NCBI RefSeq assembly: GCF_034059295.1
Contig: NZ_CP139141.1
Coordinates: forward strand, 1,347,001-1,411,000
Direction: 5' to 3'
Source of the DNA: Pseudomonas sp. HR96
Lineage (GTDB): Bacteria > Pseudomonadota > Gammaproteobacteria > Pseudomonadales > Pseudomonadaceae
Length of the DNA: 64,000 nucleotides
The notes beneath the pieces are model-generated. The model searched no databases. It worked only from the letters and a program-made list of their open reading frames with translations, and was not told where the DNA came from. A program made the translations under genes and the position numbers. Of the stretch, positions 27,031-37,427 are shown piece by piece; position 1 is the stretch's first letter; each line of letters opens with the position of its first letter.

Positions 27031-30000
27031 TCATTGCCGCCAGGAAGGCCCGGGCTGCGGTTCCCGGACGATCGCCCGGGTGATTTCCAGGCGCGCCTGC
27101 CCCACTCGCTCCTGCAGTACATCGTAGGCACGCACGTAGGCGCCGCTGTCCAGCCGCACCACCGTCGGCAGCTCGTCAGCCACGCCTAGCTGGCCGATGT
27201 CGACCAGCAGTTGGCGCAGGCGTTGACGATCACTCTCACCCAGCTCCGGCAGCAGATCATCCTCGCTTGCGGCCGCATCCAGGTATCCACCGATGCTGGC
27301 ACGCCATTGGTCGATCTCGGCGATGCGCGTGGCATATGCCGTTTCCAGAAACCGCTGCCAGTAGGCCTGCGCATTCAGGTAGGCCGGCAGCAGGACGTCC
27401 TGCTGGGCAATCACCGCCTGGTAGGCCGTTTCGAGCATCTGCGCCGTGACCCATTGCGTATAGCTGGTGAAAACCTGAGTTGACGGCTGATCGCGCAGGT
27501 TCAACCGAGTGGCCAGGGCGATCCGAAAATACAGCTCGATCTCGCTGTAGTCGATGCTGTAGCCCTGGTGGCGCCAGGCCCGGACATTGGACGCGACGTG
27601 CTCGCGCAATCGCGCCGCGCGCCAGTGGCTGGTACCCAGTGCAACCAGTTCATGCATCGCGTGTTCGTCATCGGCGCGGGCCAGGGCCTGGTCGGCGTGC
27701 AGGGTGTTCTCCATTTGCGAGAACACCAGAGCGTCGCGGTCGACGCAGCTCATGGCCTGCTGCGCCTGTTCGAACAGGGTGCGGCGCAAGTCGGCATTGA
27801 AGGCGCCGCGAATCATCGCCTGGATGCGCTGACGCATGCGTCCGGCGGGTTGGCGCGCGGCGTACGAGACGTCGATGCGCAGCAGCAAGGCGAAGAACTC
27901 GGCGGTGGTCGAGCCCGTGGTGGCGAGCAGTGCCTCGGCACGCGCGAGGTCGCCATCGTTCATGCCTTCGAACAGCCGCGAGCCGTCTCGCAGGGCGTTG
28001 GCGGTGCGTACGGCGGCAGTCTCTGCGTCCGATGAGGTGGAGGATGCATCACCGCTGCTGCTGTCCTCGTCGTCGTTATAGCGATTGCCGGCGGTGCGCA
28101 TTTCTTGTTCGAAACGCTGACGATGGGCCTCTTCGAGATGCACGCTGGACATCCGCAGGCCCTGCGTCAAACCTGCCCCAGCGGGCACCTCGGCGATGCT
28201 CAGGTAGCTCAGGTCGGCCACTTGCAGTGCCGGCAGGAATTCCAGCCCGAGCGGCCACTGGAGGATTCCACTGTGGGACAGGTCGAGCTCTTCGAGGTCG
28301 ATCATCTGGCGCAGGTCCGGCGTGTGCTGCAAAGGATTGCGCGAGAGATCGAGCACGCGCAGCTCGGTCAGGCCGGCGAGTTCGGCACTGCTGCGCTGAT
28401 CCAGGGCAATCTGGTTCTGCGTCAGATTCAAGGCGTGCAGATGGCCGCGTGCGAGCACCTCGAACACGCCCGTGTCGAAGCGTACTTGGGAATTCTCCAT
28501 GGTCAGGGTGCGCAAGTTGCCGCCGGCCATGATGCGTTCCATGTGCCGGGCTGTCCAGGTCGACTCGGGGTTGTCCTGATTGCTGATCACCAGCGTATTC
28601 AGATTGCGCAATCGGCCGACCCTGGCCAGGCTGCCGGGCGTCAGGCGGGTGCGCGAAAGATCCAGCCAGCGCAGCTGCTGCAGTTGGGCGAGCGACTCGG
28701 GTAGCTCGGCCAGCGGCAGGTTGGTCAACTCCAGGCGGTGCAGGTTGGGCAACTGTTCCAGCATCTGCGCCAGACCGTCGAGGTTGTGCATGTCGGCCAC
28801 CCGCAGGGAGATCACGTCCGGTAAAGGGCAAGGCAGCGGCGGCATTCCCGCCATGGCCGAATCGGTGAAGCTCAGGTTGTAGCCGTGACGGCTGAGCTCC
28901 GACTCCCAGGCCTGTTGCAGCCGGTCGCCCACACGTTCCCGGGCGATGCGCGCGGCAAGGTCGGCACTCTGGTTGATCCAGGTTTGCACCGCACCATCGA
29001 GCAGTTGGCGCTGCTGCTCGAGATCGCTGACGATGGCGTCGATTGGCCTGGCCTGACGAGTCATCGTCGCCAGCCAGGTCTGCACCGCTGTCGAGCGCCA
29101 GAACGCGGTATGGGTGAGCAGTCTTTCCACGCGCGTCTGCGCGCTTTCTCGTTGCATCAGTGCGCTGTCGCTATGGGCCGACGCCAGCAGGCCGGCGCGG
29201 CTGCGGCGCTGTTGCACGCCAAGCTCCGGCGGGCTGAGCCAGTTGCGCGGCACTGGCATCCCGAGCAGCAGACGGGCACGCTGGGGTCGGGCCAGCGCCA
29301 TCTCGCTCAAGCGTTGCTGCAGGCGCGCCGGTTCGTTGATGCCAAAGCCCAGGGCGATGCGCTGGCTTTCGCCAAGGGCATGCAATACGGCGCGGTAGAA
29401 CCCCAGGTCGGTCAGGTCCTGAGCCAGCAGTACGCCGTTGGCGCTGACGGCAAACCAGCCTTCGTCTTCATCGCGATAAATGCAGGTGGTGTCGACGTCG
29501 GTCTCCCCCAGCTCGGCGAGCGGGTCGCCGAAGCGTCCGCCGCGCCGCAGCAGCAGGGGCGTGCCGGGGACCCAGCCATGGTGGTATTCGAGCAGACGAA
29601 TGGCGAGGATGAAGGTGTCCTCGTGGTTCGACCAGCGTTGGTTGAAACCCTCCAGTGCACGGGTCAGTCGCGCATCGTGCTCCATGACTTGCAGCTGTTC
29701 GGCGGGTATCAGCGGCAAGGCCGCATAGGGGTTGTTCAGCTGCCTGTCGACCAGCGCGTGATTCTCGTCGACGTAGCGCTGTGCATAGCTCAGGGGCAGC
29801 AGGGGGAAGCGCCGTTGCAATTCGTGCACCACCGTATCGGCGGGCAGTTGCGCCGCTTCATAGCGATGCACGCCAATCGCCATGGCCAGACGCAGGTTCC
29901 AGATCGTCAACAGGTCGCTTCGGGGGGGTACGCACTCGCCGGTGCAGTCTTCGGCGGGGGCAGGGGGGGCCGGCGGATCGTCGCTGCGCCGATTGCGCGA

Positions 30001-31587
30001 GTGCGCCTCGGGCTCGCCATTGGCCACCGCCAGGGCGCGGTAGAACGCTTTGACCTCGGGGATCAGGTCGATGCCAGGCACTGGTTGGCCACGGCTGATG
30101 CGCAGCATCGTGGCGGCGGTTTGATCTTCGATCCGCGCGCGCAGCAGGGTGTCCTGCAGGGCGATGGGTATCGGCTTGTCGAGCAGGTACACCTGACGCA
30201 GTTGGTCGTTGCTCGCCGATGCTGCGCGCGCAAGCCGCAGCAGGCGTTGGTCATCCAGGCCCGCGCTGATCGGCCCGAGCCGGCGCAGCAGGGCCAGGCG
30301 ATTCCAGCGCTGCGGTTGTTCGAGGTCGTGATGCCAGGCCCCCGCGCCGTTGTGCTGCAAGCGTGGCTGAAAGCCGTTGGCGGCGCCGGGGGCAACGATG
30401 CGCCATTGTTGGTCCGAGTCTTGTTTCACGCGATAGAAGCTGCCGTTGATAGCGATCAGCGTAGCTTCGTCCTGTCGATACAGACCCTGGTGATCGGCGG
30501 CCACCGACGGATGCTCGGCGGGCGGCAGCCGATAGGCGCCGAGGTCGACCATCCAGTGCTCACGGCCGCCGCTTTCGCGCCGCACCCAGCGCCGCTGGGC
30601 CAGCCAGTCGGAGGGTGCGCGGCCTTCATCTTCTTCGCTCGCACCCAGGCCTGCACCCGCGCCTTCATTGAGGTGCGCCTGCACATGTTCGGCGTAGTCG
30701 GGCAAGGCCGCTTTCAGTGTGGCTGCCTCCTCGGGGCTGGTCGCGATCAGATACTCGGCATCGTCCCGCAGCCGCGCGCTCATCTGGTCGACCAGGTGGC
30801 CGCGCAAGCCTTGCTGGAGGACTTCGGTGCCAAGGGTAGCCAGGTTGAGCGACTGGCGCTGGCGCAGGGCGATGAAACGGCTGAAGTAGGCCTGAAAGGC
30901 AAAGTCCTGCAGTTCCCGGCGCAGGCTGACATAGAAGCTGGCAGGGCTTGGGTATTGCCTGAGCGGGTGCTGTGGATGGCCGGGCATGTACACCACGCAG
31001 GGCAGGTCCGGGCCGCTCAGCAGGACGATCACCTCGGGTGCGGCGACCGAGTCATTCAATACCAGATGCGCACATTCGGCCAAGTGAGTGCCGGTAAACG
31101 GACCCTGTTGCCTGAACTCCGCGGACCCCGACGGATAGGCATCGATGATCCAGTCCAACAGGCGACGGCCCTCTTCGCGCAGCTGCTGACCCTTGATCAG
31201 GGCAATCGTGTATTCCTCGCGCAGGGTCGCCAACCAGGCGTCCTGCTTGGCATTGCGCAACTCGCGATCCTCAAGCGACACCTGCAGGTAGGTCGAGTAG
31301 CGCTCATCCAGCTGGTGGCGCTGCTGCACTTGATAGAACACCTGCGGCGAGACCGTGGCTGCATCCAGCGCGCCGAGGTCCGCTTCGTTATAGGCATAAA
31401 GGCTCTGCAGTTGGCCGAACCGCTGCTGGGCATTGCGCCGCTGAGCGCGTCCTTGGGCCTGGTGCCGGGCAAGCTGGTGGCGCTGCTCGGCGCTGGCCTG
31501 CTGCAGCCACTGCGGCTGGCCGGCGCTTTCGAGTGGCGAGACAAGGGTGTCGTATTGTTTGACGTAGTCTGTGCTGAAAGTGGGCAT
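27031..31587 (-). CDS. LRR and NEL-domain E3 ubiquitin ligase, effector-like giant protein
   Basis: 1518-residue protein with no signal peptide. Residues 1 to about 900 are a large helical region of the type found in Pseudomonas DUF6543 / 'dermonecrotic toxin' proteins. Leucine-rich repeats occupy about 920-1135 (for example LHRLELTNLPLAELPESL, LRWLDLSRTRLTPG). The C-terminal NEL domain, about 1160-1500, is the bacterial E3 ligase domain of Shigella IpaH and Salmonella SspH: the motif CVDRDALVFSQMENT has the catalytic CxD, Cys1281 and Asp1283, and the usual (L/V)xxxxM spacing. An acidic Ser/Asp-rich linker (DDEDSSSGDASSTSSD) lies before it. Start: ATG at 31587; the frame extends 32 codons upstream into a terminator. 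No secretion gene or chaperone is adjacent. Ligase family firm; host target and secretion route unknown. Confidence 0.87.
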   Translation of the reverse strand: MPTFSTDYVKQYDTLVSPLESAGQPQWLQQASAEQRHQLARHQAQGRAQRRNAQQRFGQLQSLYAYNEADLGALDAATVSPQVFYQVQQRHQLDERYSTYLQVSLEDRELRNAKQDAWLATLREEYTIALIKGQQLREEGRRLLDWIIDAYPSGSAEFRQQGPFTGTHLAECAHLVLNDSVAAPEVIVLLSGPDLPCVVYMPGHPQHPLRQYPSPASFYVSLRRELQDFAFQAYFSRFIALRQRQSLNLATLGTEVLQQGLRGHLVDQMSARLRDDAEYLIATSPEEAATLKAALPDYAEHVQAHLNEGAGAGLGASEEDEGRAPSDWLAQRRWVRRESGGREHWMVDLGAYRLPPAEHPSVAADHQGLYRQDEATLIAINGSFYRVKQDSDQQWRIVAPGAANGFQPRLQHNGAGAWHHDLEQPQRWNRLALLRRLGPISAGLDDQRLLRLARAASASNDQLRQVYLLDKPIPIALQDTLLRARIEDQTAATMLRISRGQPVPGIDLIPEVKAFYRALAVANGEPEAHSRNRRSDDPPAPPAPAEDCTGECVPPRSDLLTIWNLRLAMAIGVHRYEAAQLPADTVVHELQRRFPLLPLSYAQRYVDENHALVDRQLNNPYAALPLIPAEQLQVMEHDARLTRALEGFNQRWSNHEDTFILAIRLLEYHHGWVPGTPLLLRRGGRFGDPLAELGETDVDTTCIYRDEDEGWFAVSANGVLLAQDLTDLGFYRAVLHALGESQRIALGFGINEPARLQQRLSEMALARPQRARLLLGMPVPRNWLSPPELGVQQRRSRAGLLASAHSDSALMQRESAQTRVERLLTHTAFWRSTAVQTWLATMTRQARPIDAIVSDLEQQRQLLDGAVQTWINQSADLAARIARERVGDRLQQAWESELSRHGYNLSFTDSAMAGMPPLPCPLPDVISLRVADMHNLDGLAQMLEQLPNLHRLELTNLPLAELPESLAQLQQLRWLDLSRTRLTPGSLARVGRLRNLNTLVISNQDNPESTWTARHMERIMAGGNLRTLTMENSQVRFDTGVFEVLARGHLHALNLTQNQIALDQRSSAELAGLTELRVLDLSRNPLQHTPDLRQMIDLEELDLSHSGILQWPLGLEFLPALQVADLSYLSIAEVPAGAGLTQGLRMSSVHLEEAHRQRFEQEMRTAGNRYNDDEDSSSGDASSTSSDAETAAVRTANALRDGSRLFEGMNDGDLARAEALLATTGSTTAEFFALLLRIDVSYAARQPAGRMRQRIQAMIRGAFNADLRRTLFEQAQQAMSCVDRDALVFSQMENTLHADQALARADDEHAMHELVALGTSHWRAARLREHVASNVRAWRHQGYSIDYSEIELYFRIALATRLNLRDQPSTQVFTSYTQWVTAQMLETAYQAVIAQQDVLLPAYLNAQAYWQRFLETAYATRIAEIDQWRASIGGYLDAAASEDDLLPELGESDRQRLRQLLVDIGQLGVADELPTVVRLDSGAYVRAYDVLQERVGQARLEITRAIVREPQPGPSWRQ

Positions 31588-31666
31588 GGTTCGATTCCAT
31601 TGCTGTGCGGGGGGGCAATGGATAACGCGGACGTGCGGCCACGCAGGGCTATTTATAGCTGCGGGC

Positions 31667-31696
31667 ATAAAAAAACCCGCCAACAGGCGGGTTTTT
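31667..31696. terminator. Bidirectional-looking terminator after the OmpA-like gene
   Basis: ACCCGCC (31675-31681), loop AACA, GGCGGGT (31686-31692), flanked by an A run (from 31667) and a T run (to 31696). On the minus strand it ends the OmpA-like / DUF4398 transcript before the NEL gene, which therefore needs its own promoter in the remaining 80 bases. Confidence 0.9.
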
Positions 31697-31714
31697 CTAC
31701 AGCGGGTGCGGCAC

Positions 31715-32491
31715 TCAGTGAGTGCGCGGTGCCACCGGCTGGTTGTCGTTGGAAATGGTCACTTCCACACGACGGTTCATGGCGCGGCCCGAAGCGCTGT
31801 TGTTGTCAGCCACCGGGTATTCCTTGCCGTAGCCCTGGGAGACGATGCGCGCCGGATCCACGCCCATTTTCACCAGTGCTGCCTGTACCGAAGTCGCACG
31901 GCGCTCGGACAGGCTGACGTTGTAGCTGTCCGAACCGGTGGAGTCGGTGTAGCCCTCGACGATCACCTTGCGCTCAGGGTTCTGCTGGAGGAACTGCGCC
32001 AGCTGGCTGACGTTGTTCAGGCCGCTGGATTTCAGGTCAGCCTTGTTCAGGTCGAACAGCACGTCGCCGAAGGTAACCACGGTGCCGCGGTCGGTCTGTT
32101 TGGCGTTGAGGCTGTCCTGCAGCTTCTTGATCTGCGCGTCACGGGCAGCCAGCAGCGCCTTGGCACGGTCGGCAGAAGCGTTTTTCAGCTGGTTCTCGGC
32201 CGAGTGCAGGGCGATGGTTTCCTTGGCCACTTCAACGCGCTGGTTGGTCAGGTAGGCCAGTTGGTCGACCTTCTTGCTGTCTTCCTTGTTGCGGAAGGCC
32301 ATGTCAGCCTTGTTCAGCCAGTCGGAAGCATCCTTGGTTTCCAGTGCGGCCAGGGTGCTGGCCTGCGGGTTGGTCTGCAAGGAGGTGAAGTTTGTGCGTG
32401 CCTGTTCCAGGTTCTGGTTAGGCGGGGTGGCGCAGGCAGCCAGACCAACGCTCAGGGCCAACAGGGCAGGAATCATCAATTGTTTACGCAT
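31715..32491 (-). CDS. OmpA-family lipoprotein with DUF4398 domain
   Basis: Outer-membrane lipoprotein of 258 aa. Signal peptide with lipobox GLAAC, lipidated Cys20. A helical, heptad-like DUF4398 segment at about 25-130 is followed by a peptidoglycan-binding OmpA C-terminal domain at about 138-250 (TVVTFGDVLFDLNKADL, VEGYTDSTGSDSYNVSLSERRA, NRRVEVTI). It probably tethers the outer membrane to the cell wall. The gene lies 47 bases or so downstream of another DUF4398 lipoprotein, which looks like a duplicate of its first half without the OmpA domain; the pair is widely found together in Pseudomonas. Confidence 0.9.
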   Translation of the reverse strand: MRKQLMIPALLALSVGLAACATPPNQNLEQARTNFTSLQTNPQASTLAALETKDASDWLNKADMAFRNKEDSKKVDQLAYLTNQRVEVAKETIALHSAENQLKNASADRAKALLAARDAQIKKLQDSLNAKQTDRGTVVTFGDVLFDLNKADLKSSGLNNVSQLAQFLQQNPERKVIVEGYTDSTGSDSYNVSLSERRATSVQAALVKMGVDPARIVSQGYGKEYPVADNNSASGRAMNRRVEVTISNDNQPVAPRTH

Positions 32492-32538
32492 GGTGTTCGT
32501 CCTTTAAATCAAATTCGGATGGCAAAGGGGCTGGAGGC

Positions 32539-32952
32539 TTATTGCGCCTGGCGCATGCCTTCGTTCTTCAGGTCCTGAACCCCTTGCTGAGAGTCCTTGA
32601 CGGCGCGCTGAGCTTTTTCGGCCTGGGCCTTGCGCTCGGCTACACGGGCATCCCACTCGGCCTGTTCGGCGAGGATGCGCGCTTTGTCATAGTTCTCGTC
32701 ATGCATGGCCATCTCGGCAGCCTTGAACTTGTCCTGGGCGGCTTTCATTTCCACCGGAGCGTACTCGGTACCGCCAGCGCTGACGGCGCTGTTGACGGCC
32801 GATTGGGTCACGGCGTATTGCTCGGTCGGAGGGTTGCCGGCACAACCGGCCAGCAGCAGGCTGCTACCCAGGGCCAATGCAGCCAGTTTCAAAGAGCCCA
32901 TTTTGTGCAGCGATTGTTTGGCAGTGCTGATGTTCATGGTCTTCAACTCCAT
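32539..32952 (-). CDS. DUF4398 lipoprotein
   Basis: Small predicted outer-membrane lipoprotein (137 aa). Signal peptide ends in LLAGC, lipidated Cys37 from the chosen start. The mature part is a long charged helix (AAQDKFKAAEMAMHDENYDKARILAEQAEWDARVAERKAQAEKAQ) with coiled-coil character. Start: ATG at 32952 (MELKTMNIS) because GGGAG lies 7 bases upstream; ATG at 32937 (MNISTAKQ) is nearly as good, with GGAG 9 bases upstream. Co-transcribed with the OmpA-like lipoprotein that shares its DUF4398 domain. Confidence 0.85.
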   Translation of the reverse strand: MELKTMNISTAKQSLHKMGSLKLAALALGSSLLLAGCAGNPPTEQYAVTQSAVNSAVSAGGTEYAPVEMKAAQDKFKAAEMAMHDENYDKARILAEQAEWDARVAERKAQAEKAQRAVKDSQQGVQDLKNEGMRQAQ

Positions 32953-33256
32953 TGGATAACTCCCGAAATACTTCAACGTCCATGGCAGTCGAAGAGTCCT
33001 GCGTGCCGGGCCTTTTTCAGGCCTTCAATCCACGTTGGCGACGACTCGTCCTGCGATGGCTTACAACGTCGGACCAAACGGTTTTTTGAATAGTTCAGTG
33101 TTTTGTTTGTACACGAACAATTTGTCATGACAGGAATTTTGCGCGGGGTAGAAGGTCTGGCGGGGGGCAGGGGAGAGGGTGCGCAGCCCCGATCCATTGA
33201 TCTTCAGCAAAGACTCGGGGGCTGCGCGCCCCTCCCACCGTTGCGATTTGCAGCCG
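32953..33256. other. Intergenic region with lipoprotein promoter and REP-type hairpin
   Basis: About 300 bases, no gene seen. The middle (about 33080-33130) is AT-rich and contains an imperfect palindrome TTGTTTGTACACGAACAA (33103-33120, 14 of 18 positions symmetric), a candidate promoter or operator for the DUF4398 lipoprotein genes. The right side holds the inverted repeat listed separately. Confidence 0.45.
33171..33237. repeat. Imperfect inverted repeat after the small conserved gene
   Basis: GGGAGAGGGTGCGCAGCCCCGA (33171-33192) pairs with TCGGGGGCTGCGCGCCCCTCCC (33215-33236) with a few mismatches or bulges. The right arm shares the CCCCTCCCAC end with the repeats at 12404-12501 and 58019-58085. 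It sits just beyond the stop of the minus-strand gene at 33257 and may terminate it. Confidence 0.7.
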
Positions 33257-33586
33257 TTATTCAGCGGCAGAAAGGCCTGCCAGGTGGCGCTTGGACAGCT
33301 CCAGAAAACGGGGGGTCGGCCCGACGTCCTCGTACAGCGGGTCACCTTCCTCGTCGGTGGCAATCACCTTGGCGCCCTTGACGTAAGGGAAGCTGGCTTC
33401 CAGTTCTTCCAGGGCCGCGCCTATCAACTCACCGAGCAGCTCCTCGGGGTGGTGCTTGGGGTACATCTCGGCGAGCGCCGCCAGGCGTGCGGCGGCTTCG
33501 ACGTCCAGGTGTATGGTGTAACCGGTCTTGGTCAGGCGACCCTTGGCGGTGTCTTCCCAATGCGTTGCCAGTTCGCGGATCTTCAT
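33257..33586 (-). CDS. Small conserved Pseudomonas protein, function unknown
   Basis: 109-aa cytoplasmic protein (MKIRELATHWEDTAKGRLT...). I recognise it as a conserved Pseudomonas protein, sometimes loosely called a pilin-assembly or pili-related protein, but I know of no proof. No membrane segment; the middle (AAARLAALAEMYPKHHPEELLGELIGAALEELE) is helical and the end (GPTPRFLELSKRH) is strongly conserved in my memory of the family. Start: ATG at 33586 with GGGAGG 6 bases upstream, preferred to a TTG two codons earlier. Divergent from ppc. Confidence 0.75.
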   Translation of the reverse strand: MKIRELATHWEDTAKGRLTKTGYTIHLDVEAAARLAALAEMYPKHHPEELLGELIGAALEELEASFPYVKGAKVIATDEEGDPLYEDVGPTPRFLELSKRHLAGLSAAE

Positions 33587-33746
33587 GAACAACCTCCCAG
33601 GTTGGTGGACAGCACGCTTGCAGGTTCAAGCTAGCATCTAACAAGATAGAGCGGTTTTGCCGCCGCTTGTTCAGTCATCACCGCGCCGGGTTCATGTTGG
33701 CTCATGACGCCAGTGACCCTTAATAACAACATCAGGGAGAAAGCCG

Positions 33747-36407
33747 ATGAGTGATATCGACGCGCGCTTGCGCGAGGACGTCCACTTGCTGGGCGAATTG
33801 TTGGGCCAGACCGTGCGCGAGCAGTACGGCGATGCGTTTCTCGAAAAGATCGAGGGCATCCGCCGCAGTGCCAAGGCCGATCGCGGCGCCCAGCCGCGCG
33901 GTTCGTTGTTCGATGGCGAGGGTTCTGTCGAGCGCTTGAGTTCCAGCCTCGACGCGTTGGGTGAGGACGATCTGCTGCCGGTGGCACGGGCGTTCAACCA
34001 GTTTCTCAACCTGGCCAACATCTGCGAGCAATACCAGCTGATCCGCCGTCGCGACGAAAGCCAGGGCCAGCCGTTCGAAGCCACGGTGCTGCCCGAGTTG
34101 CTCGAACGCCTCAAGCAGGCTGGCCACAGCGCCGAGTCCCTGGCGCGCCAGGTGGGCCGGCTGGACATCGAGCTGGTGCTCACCGCGCACCCCACCGAAG
34201 TGGCCCGGCGTACCCTGATCCAGAAGTACGACGCCATTGCCGCGCAACTGGCCCTGCAGGACCATCGCGACCTGATCCCGGCCGAGCGCGAGCAGATCAA
34301 GCAGCGCCTGCACCGGCTGATCGCCGAGGCCTGGCATACCGAAGAAATCCGTCGCGTACGACCCACTCCGGTGGACGAGGCGAAGTGGGGCTTCGCGGTG
34401 ATCGAGAACTCCCTGTGGCACGCCGTCCCCAGCCATTTGCGCAAGGTTGACCAGGCGCTGCACGCCGCCACCGGCCTGCGCCTGCCGCTGGAGGCGGCGC
34501 CGGTGCGCTTCGCTTCGTGGATGGGCGGCGATCGCGACGGCAACCCCAATGTCACCGCGGCGGTGACCCGCGAGGTGCTGCTGCTGGCGCGCTGGATGGC
34601 CGCCGACCTTTTTCTCGGCGACGTCGACCACCTGGCCAGCGAGCTGTCGATGCAGGAAGCCAGCCCGGCGCTGCGGGCCAAGGTTGGTGACAGCGCCGAG
34701 CCCTATCGCACGCTGCTCAAACAGCTGCGCGAGCGCCTGCGCGCCACCCGCAACTGGGCCCAGGCTTCGCTGCAGGTCACGCAGCCCGCAGGGGAGGAAG
34801 TGCTGCACCACAACCGCGAGCTGCTCGAGCCGCTGCAACTGTGCTTCCAGTCGCTGCACGAATGCGGCATGGGCGTGATCGCCGACGGCCCGCTGCTCGA
34901 CTGCCTGCGCCGCGCGGTGACCTTCGGCCTGTTCCTGGTGCGCCTGGACGTGCGCCAGGATTCCACCCGGCATCGCTCGGCCATGACCGAAATCACCGAT
35001 TACCTGGGCCTGGGCCGTTTCGAGGACTGGGACGAGTCGGCGCGCATCGAATTTCTGCTGCGCGAGCTGAACAACCGCCGGCCGTTGCTGCCGGCTCATT
35101 ACAGCCCATCGGCCGACACCGCCGAGGTGCTGGCCACCTGCCGTGAAATCGCGGCAGCGCCGGCGGCATCGCTCGGCTCCTACGTGATCTCCATGGCCGG
35201 CTCCGCCTCGGACGTGCTGGCGGTGCAACTGCTGCTCAAGGAAGCCGGAGTGTTGCGGCCAATGCGCGTGGTGCCGCTGTTCGAAACCCTCGCCGATCTC
35301 GACAACGCCGGCCCGGTAATCGAACACCTGCTGCAGCTGCCCGGCTACCGCACGCGCCTGCACGGCCCGCAGGAGGTGATGATCGGCTACTCCGATTCGG
35401 CCAAGGACGCCGGCACCACCGCGGCCGCCTGGGCGCAGTACCGCGCCCAGGAAACCCTGGTGGACATCTGCCGCAGCCAGGACGTCGAACTGCTGCTGTT
35501 CCACGGCCGCGGTGGCACCGTCGGGCGCGGCGGCGGCCCGGCCCACGCGGCGATTCTGTCGCAACCACCGGGGTCGGTGGCGGGGCGGTTCCGTACCACC
35601 GAGCAGGGCGAGATGATCCGCTTCAAGTTCGGCCTGCCGGACATCGCCGAGCAGAACCTCAACCTGTACCTGGCCGCCGTGCTCGAAGCCACCTTGCTGC
35701 CGCCGCCCAGGCCTGAGCCGGCCTGGCGCCTGCTGATGGACGAACTTGCCGCCGACGGCGTCAAGGCCTACCGCAAGGTGGTCCGCGAGCACCCGCAGTT
35801 CGTCGAGTACTTCCGCCAGTCGACCCCCGAACAGGAGCTCGGTCGCCTGCCTCTGGGCAGCCGCCCGGCCAAGCGCCGCCAGGGCGGTATCGAAAGCCTG
35901 CGGGCCATCCCGTGGATCTTTGGCTGGACCCAGACGCGCCTGATGCTGCCAGCCTGGCTGGGCTGGGAAACCGCCCTGGGCAAGGCGCTGGAGCGCGGCG
36001 AGGGCGAACTGCTGGGGCAGATGCGCGAACACTGGCCGTTCTTCCGCACTCGCATCGACATGCTGGAGATGGTCCTGGCCAAGGCCGACAGCGACATCGC
36101 GCGGTTCTACGACCAGCGCCTGGTGGACGATTCGCTCAAGCCTCTGGGTGACGAGCTGCGCGACCTATTGTCGCAGGCCTGCCAGGTGGTGCTGGGCCTC
36201 ACCGGCCAGACTCACCTGCTGGCGCACAGCCCGGTGACGCTGGAGTTCTTCCGCCTGCGCAATACCTACCTTGACCCCCTGCACCTGTTGCAGGCCGAGC
36301 TGCTGGCGCGCTCCCGGCAACGCGAAGCGGCGCTCGACAGCCCGCTGGAACAGGCCTTGCTGGTGACCGTGGCCGGCATCGCGGCGGGCTTGCGCAACAC
36401 CGGCTGA
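33747..36407 (+). CDS. ppc: Phosphoenolpyruvate carboxylase
   Basis: Adds bicarbonate to phosphoenolpyruvate to give oxaloacetate, replenishing the TCA cycle (886 aa, normal). Catalytic His148 is in LTAHPTEV and the conserved Lys553 in [10 protein letters not shown]; the glycine-rich loop [14 protein letters not shown] follows at about 585, and the C-terminus ends in the conserved NTG. Start: ATG at 33747, with CAGGGAG 7-13 bases before. It is a single gene, followed after about 60 bases by a strong hairpin. Confidence 0.97.
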   Translation: MSDIDARLREDVHLLGELLGQTVREQYGDAFLEKIEGIRRSAKADRGAQPRGSLFDGEGSVERLSSSLDALGEDDLLPVARAFNQFLNLANICEQYQLIRRRDESQGQPFEATVLPELLERLKQAGHSAESLARQVGRLDIELVLTAHPTEVARRTLIQKYDAIAAQLALQDHRDLIPAEREQIKQRLHRLIAEAWHTEEIRRVRPTPVDEAKWGFAVIENSLWHAVPSHLRKVDQALHAATGLRLPLEAAPVRFASWMGGDRDGNPNVTAAVTREVLLLARWMAADLFLGDVDHLASELSMQEASPALRAKVGDSAEPYRTLLKQLRERLRATRNWAQASLQVTQPAGEEVLHHNRELLEPLQLCFQSLHECGMGVIADGPLLDCLRRAVTFGLFLVRLDVRQDSTRHRSAMTEITDYLGLGRFEDWDESARIEFLLRELNNRRPLLPAHYSPSADTAEVLATCREIAAAPAASLGSYVISMAGSASDVLAVQLLLKEAGVLRPMRVVPLFETLADLDNAGPVIEHLLQLPGYRTRLHGPQEVMIGYSDSAKDAGTTAAAWAQYRAQETLVDICRSQDVELLLFHGRGGTVGRGGGPAHAAILSQPPGSVAGRFRTTEQGEMIRFKFGLPDIAEQNLNLYLAAVLEATLLPPPRPEPAWRLLMDELAADGVKAYRKVVREHPQFVEYFRQSTPEQELGRLPLGSRPAKRRQGGIESLRAIPWIFGWTQTRLMLPAWLGWETALGKALERGEGELLGQMREHWPFFRTRIDMLEMVLAKADSDIARFYDQRLVDDSLKPLGDELRDLLSQACQVVLGLTGQTHLLAHSPVTLEFFRLRNTYLDPLHLLQAELLARSRQREAALDSPLEQALLVTVAGIAAGLRNTG

Positions 36408-37346
<939 letters not shown>

Positions 37347-37364
37347 GTGTGAAAGCTTGAGTCG

Positions 37365-37384
37365 ACGGCCCGCTTGCGGGCCGT
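37365..37384. terminator. Hairpin between adk and tsaB
   Basis: ACGGCCCGC-TT-GCGGGCCGT, a 9-bp GC-rich palindrome 19 bases after the adk stop, probably terminating adk, though T residues are few. A consensus TATAAT at 37392-37397 follows at once and may be the -10 of tsaB, 31-36 bases before its start. Confidence 0.6.
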
Positions 37385-37427
37385 TGGCGTTTATAATGCC
37401 CCCTTTTTCTCGCTGATGGATCTGTAG

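Noticed and set aside
27031..31714. A genomic island around the NEL gene
   Set aside because: No integrase, tRNA end, direct repeats or insertion sequence found at either edge. It may still have been acquired, but there are no marks to claim an island.
28885..31917. A 1010-codon open frame on the plus strand opposite the NEL gene
   Set aside because: It is the antisense shadow of a GC-rich gene: no family similarity, unnatural composition, and it runs through a terminator and the neighbouring intergenic region.
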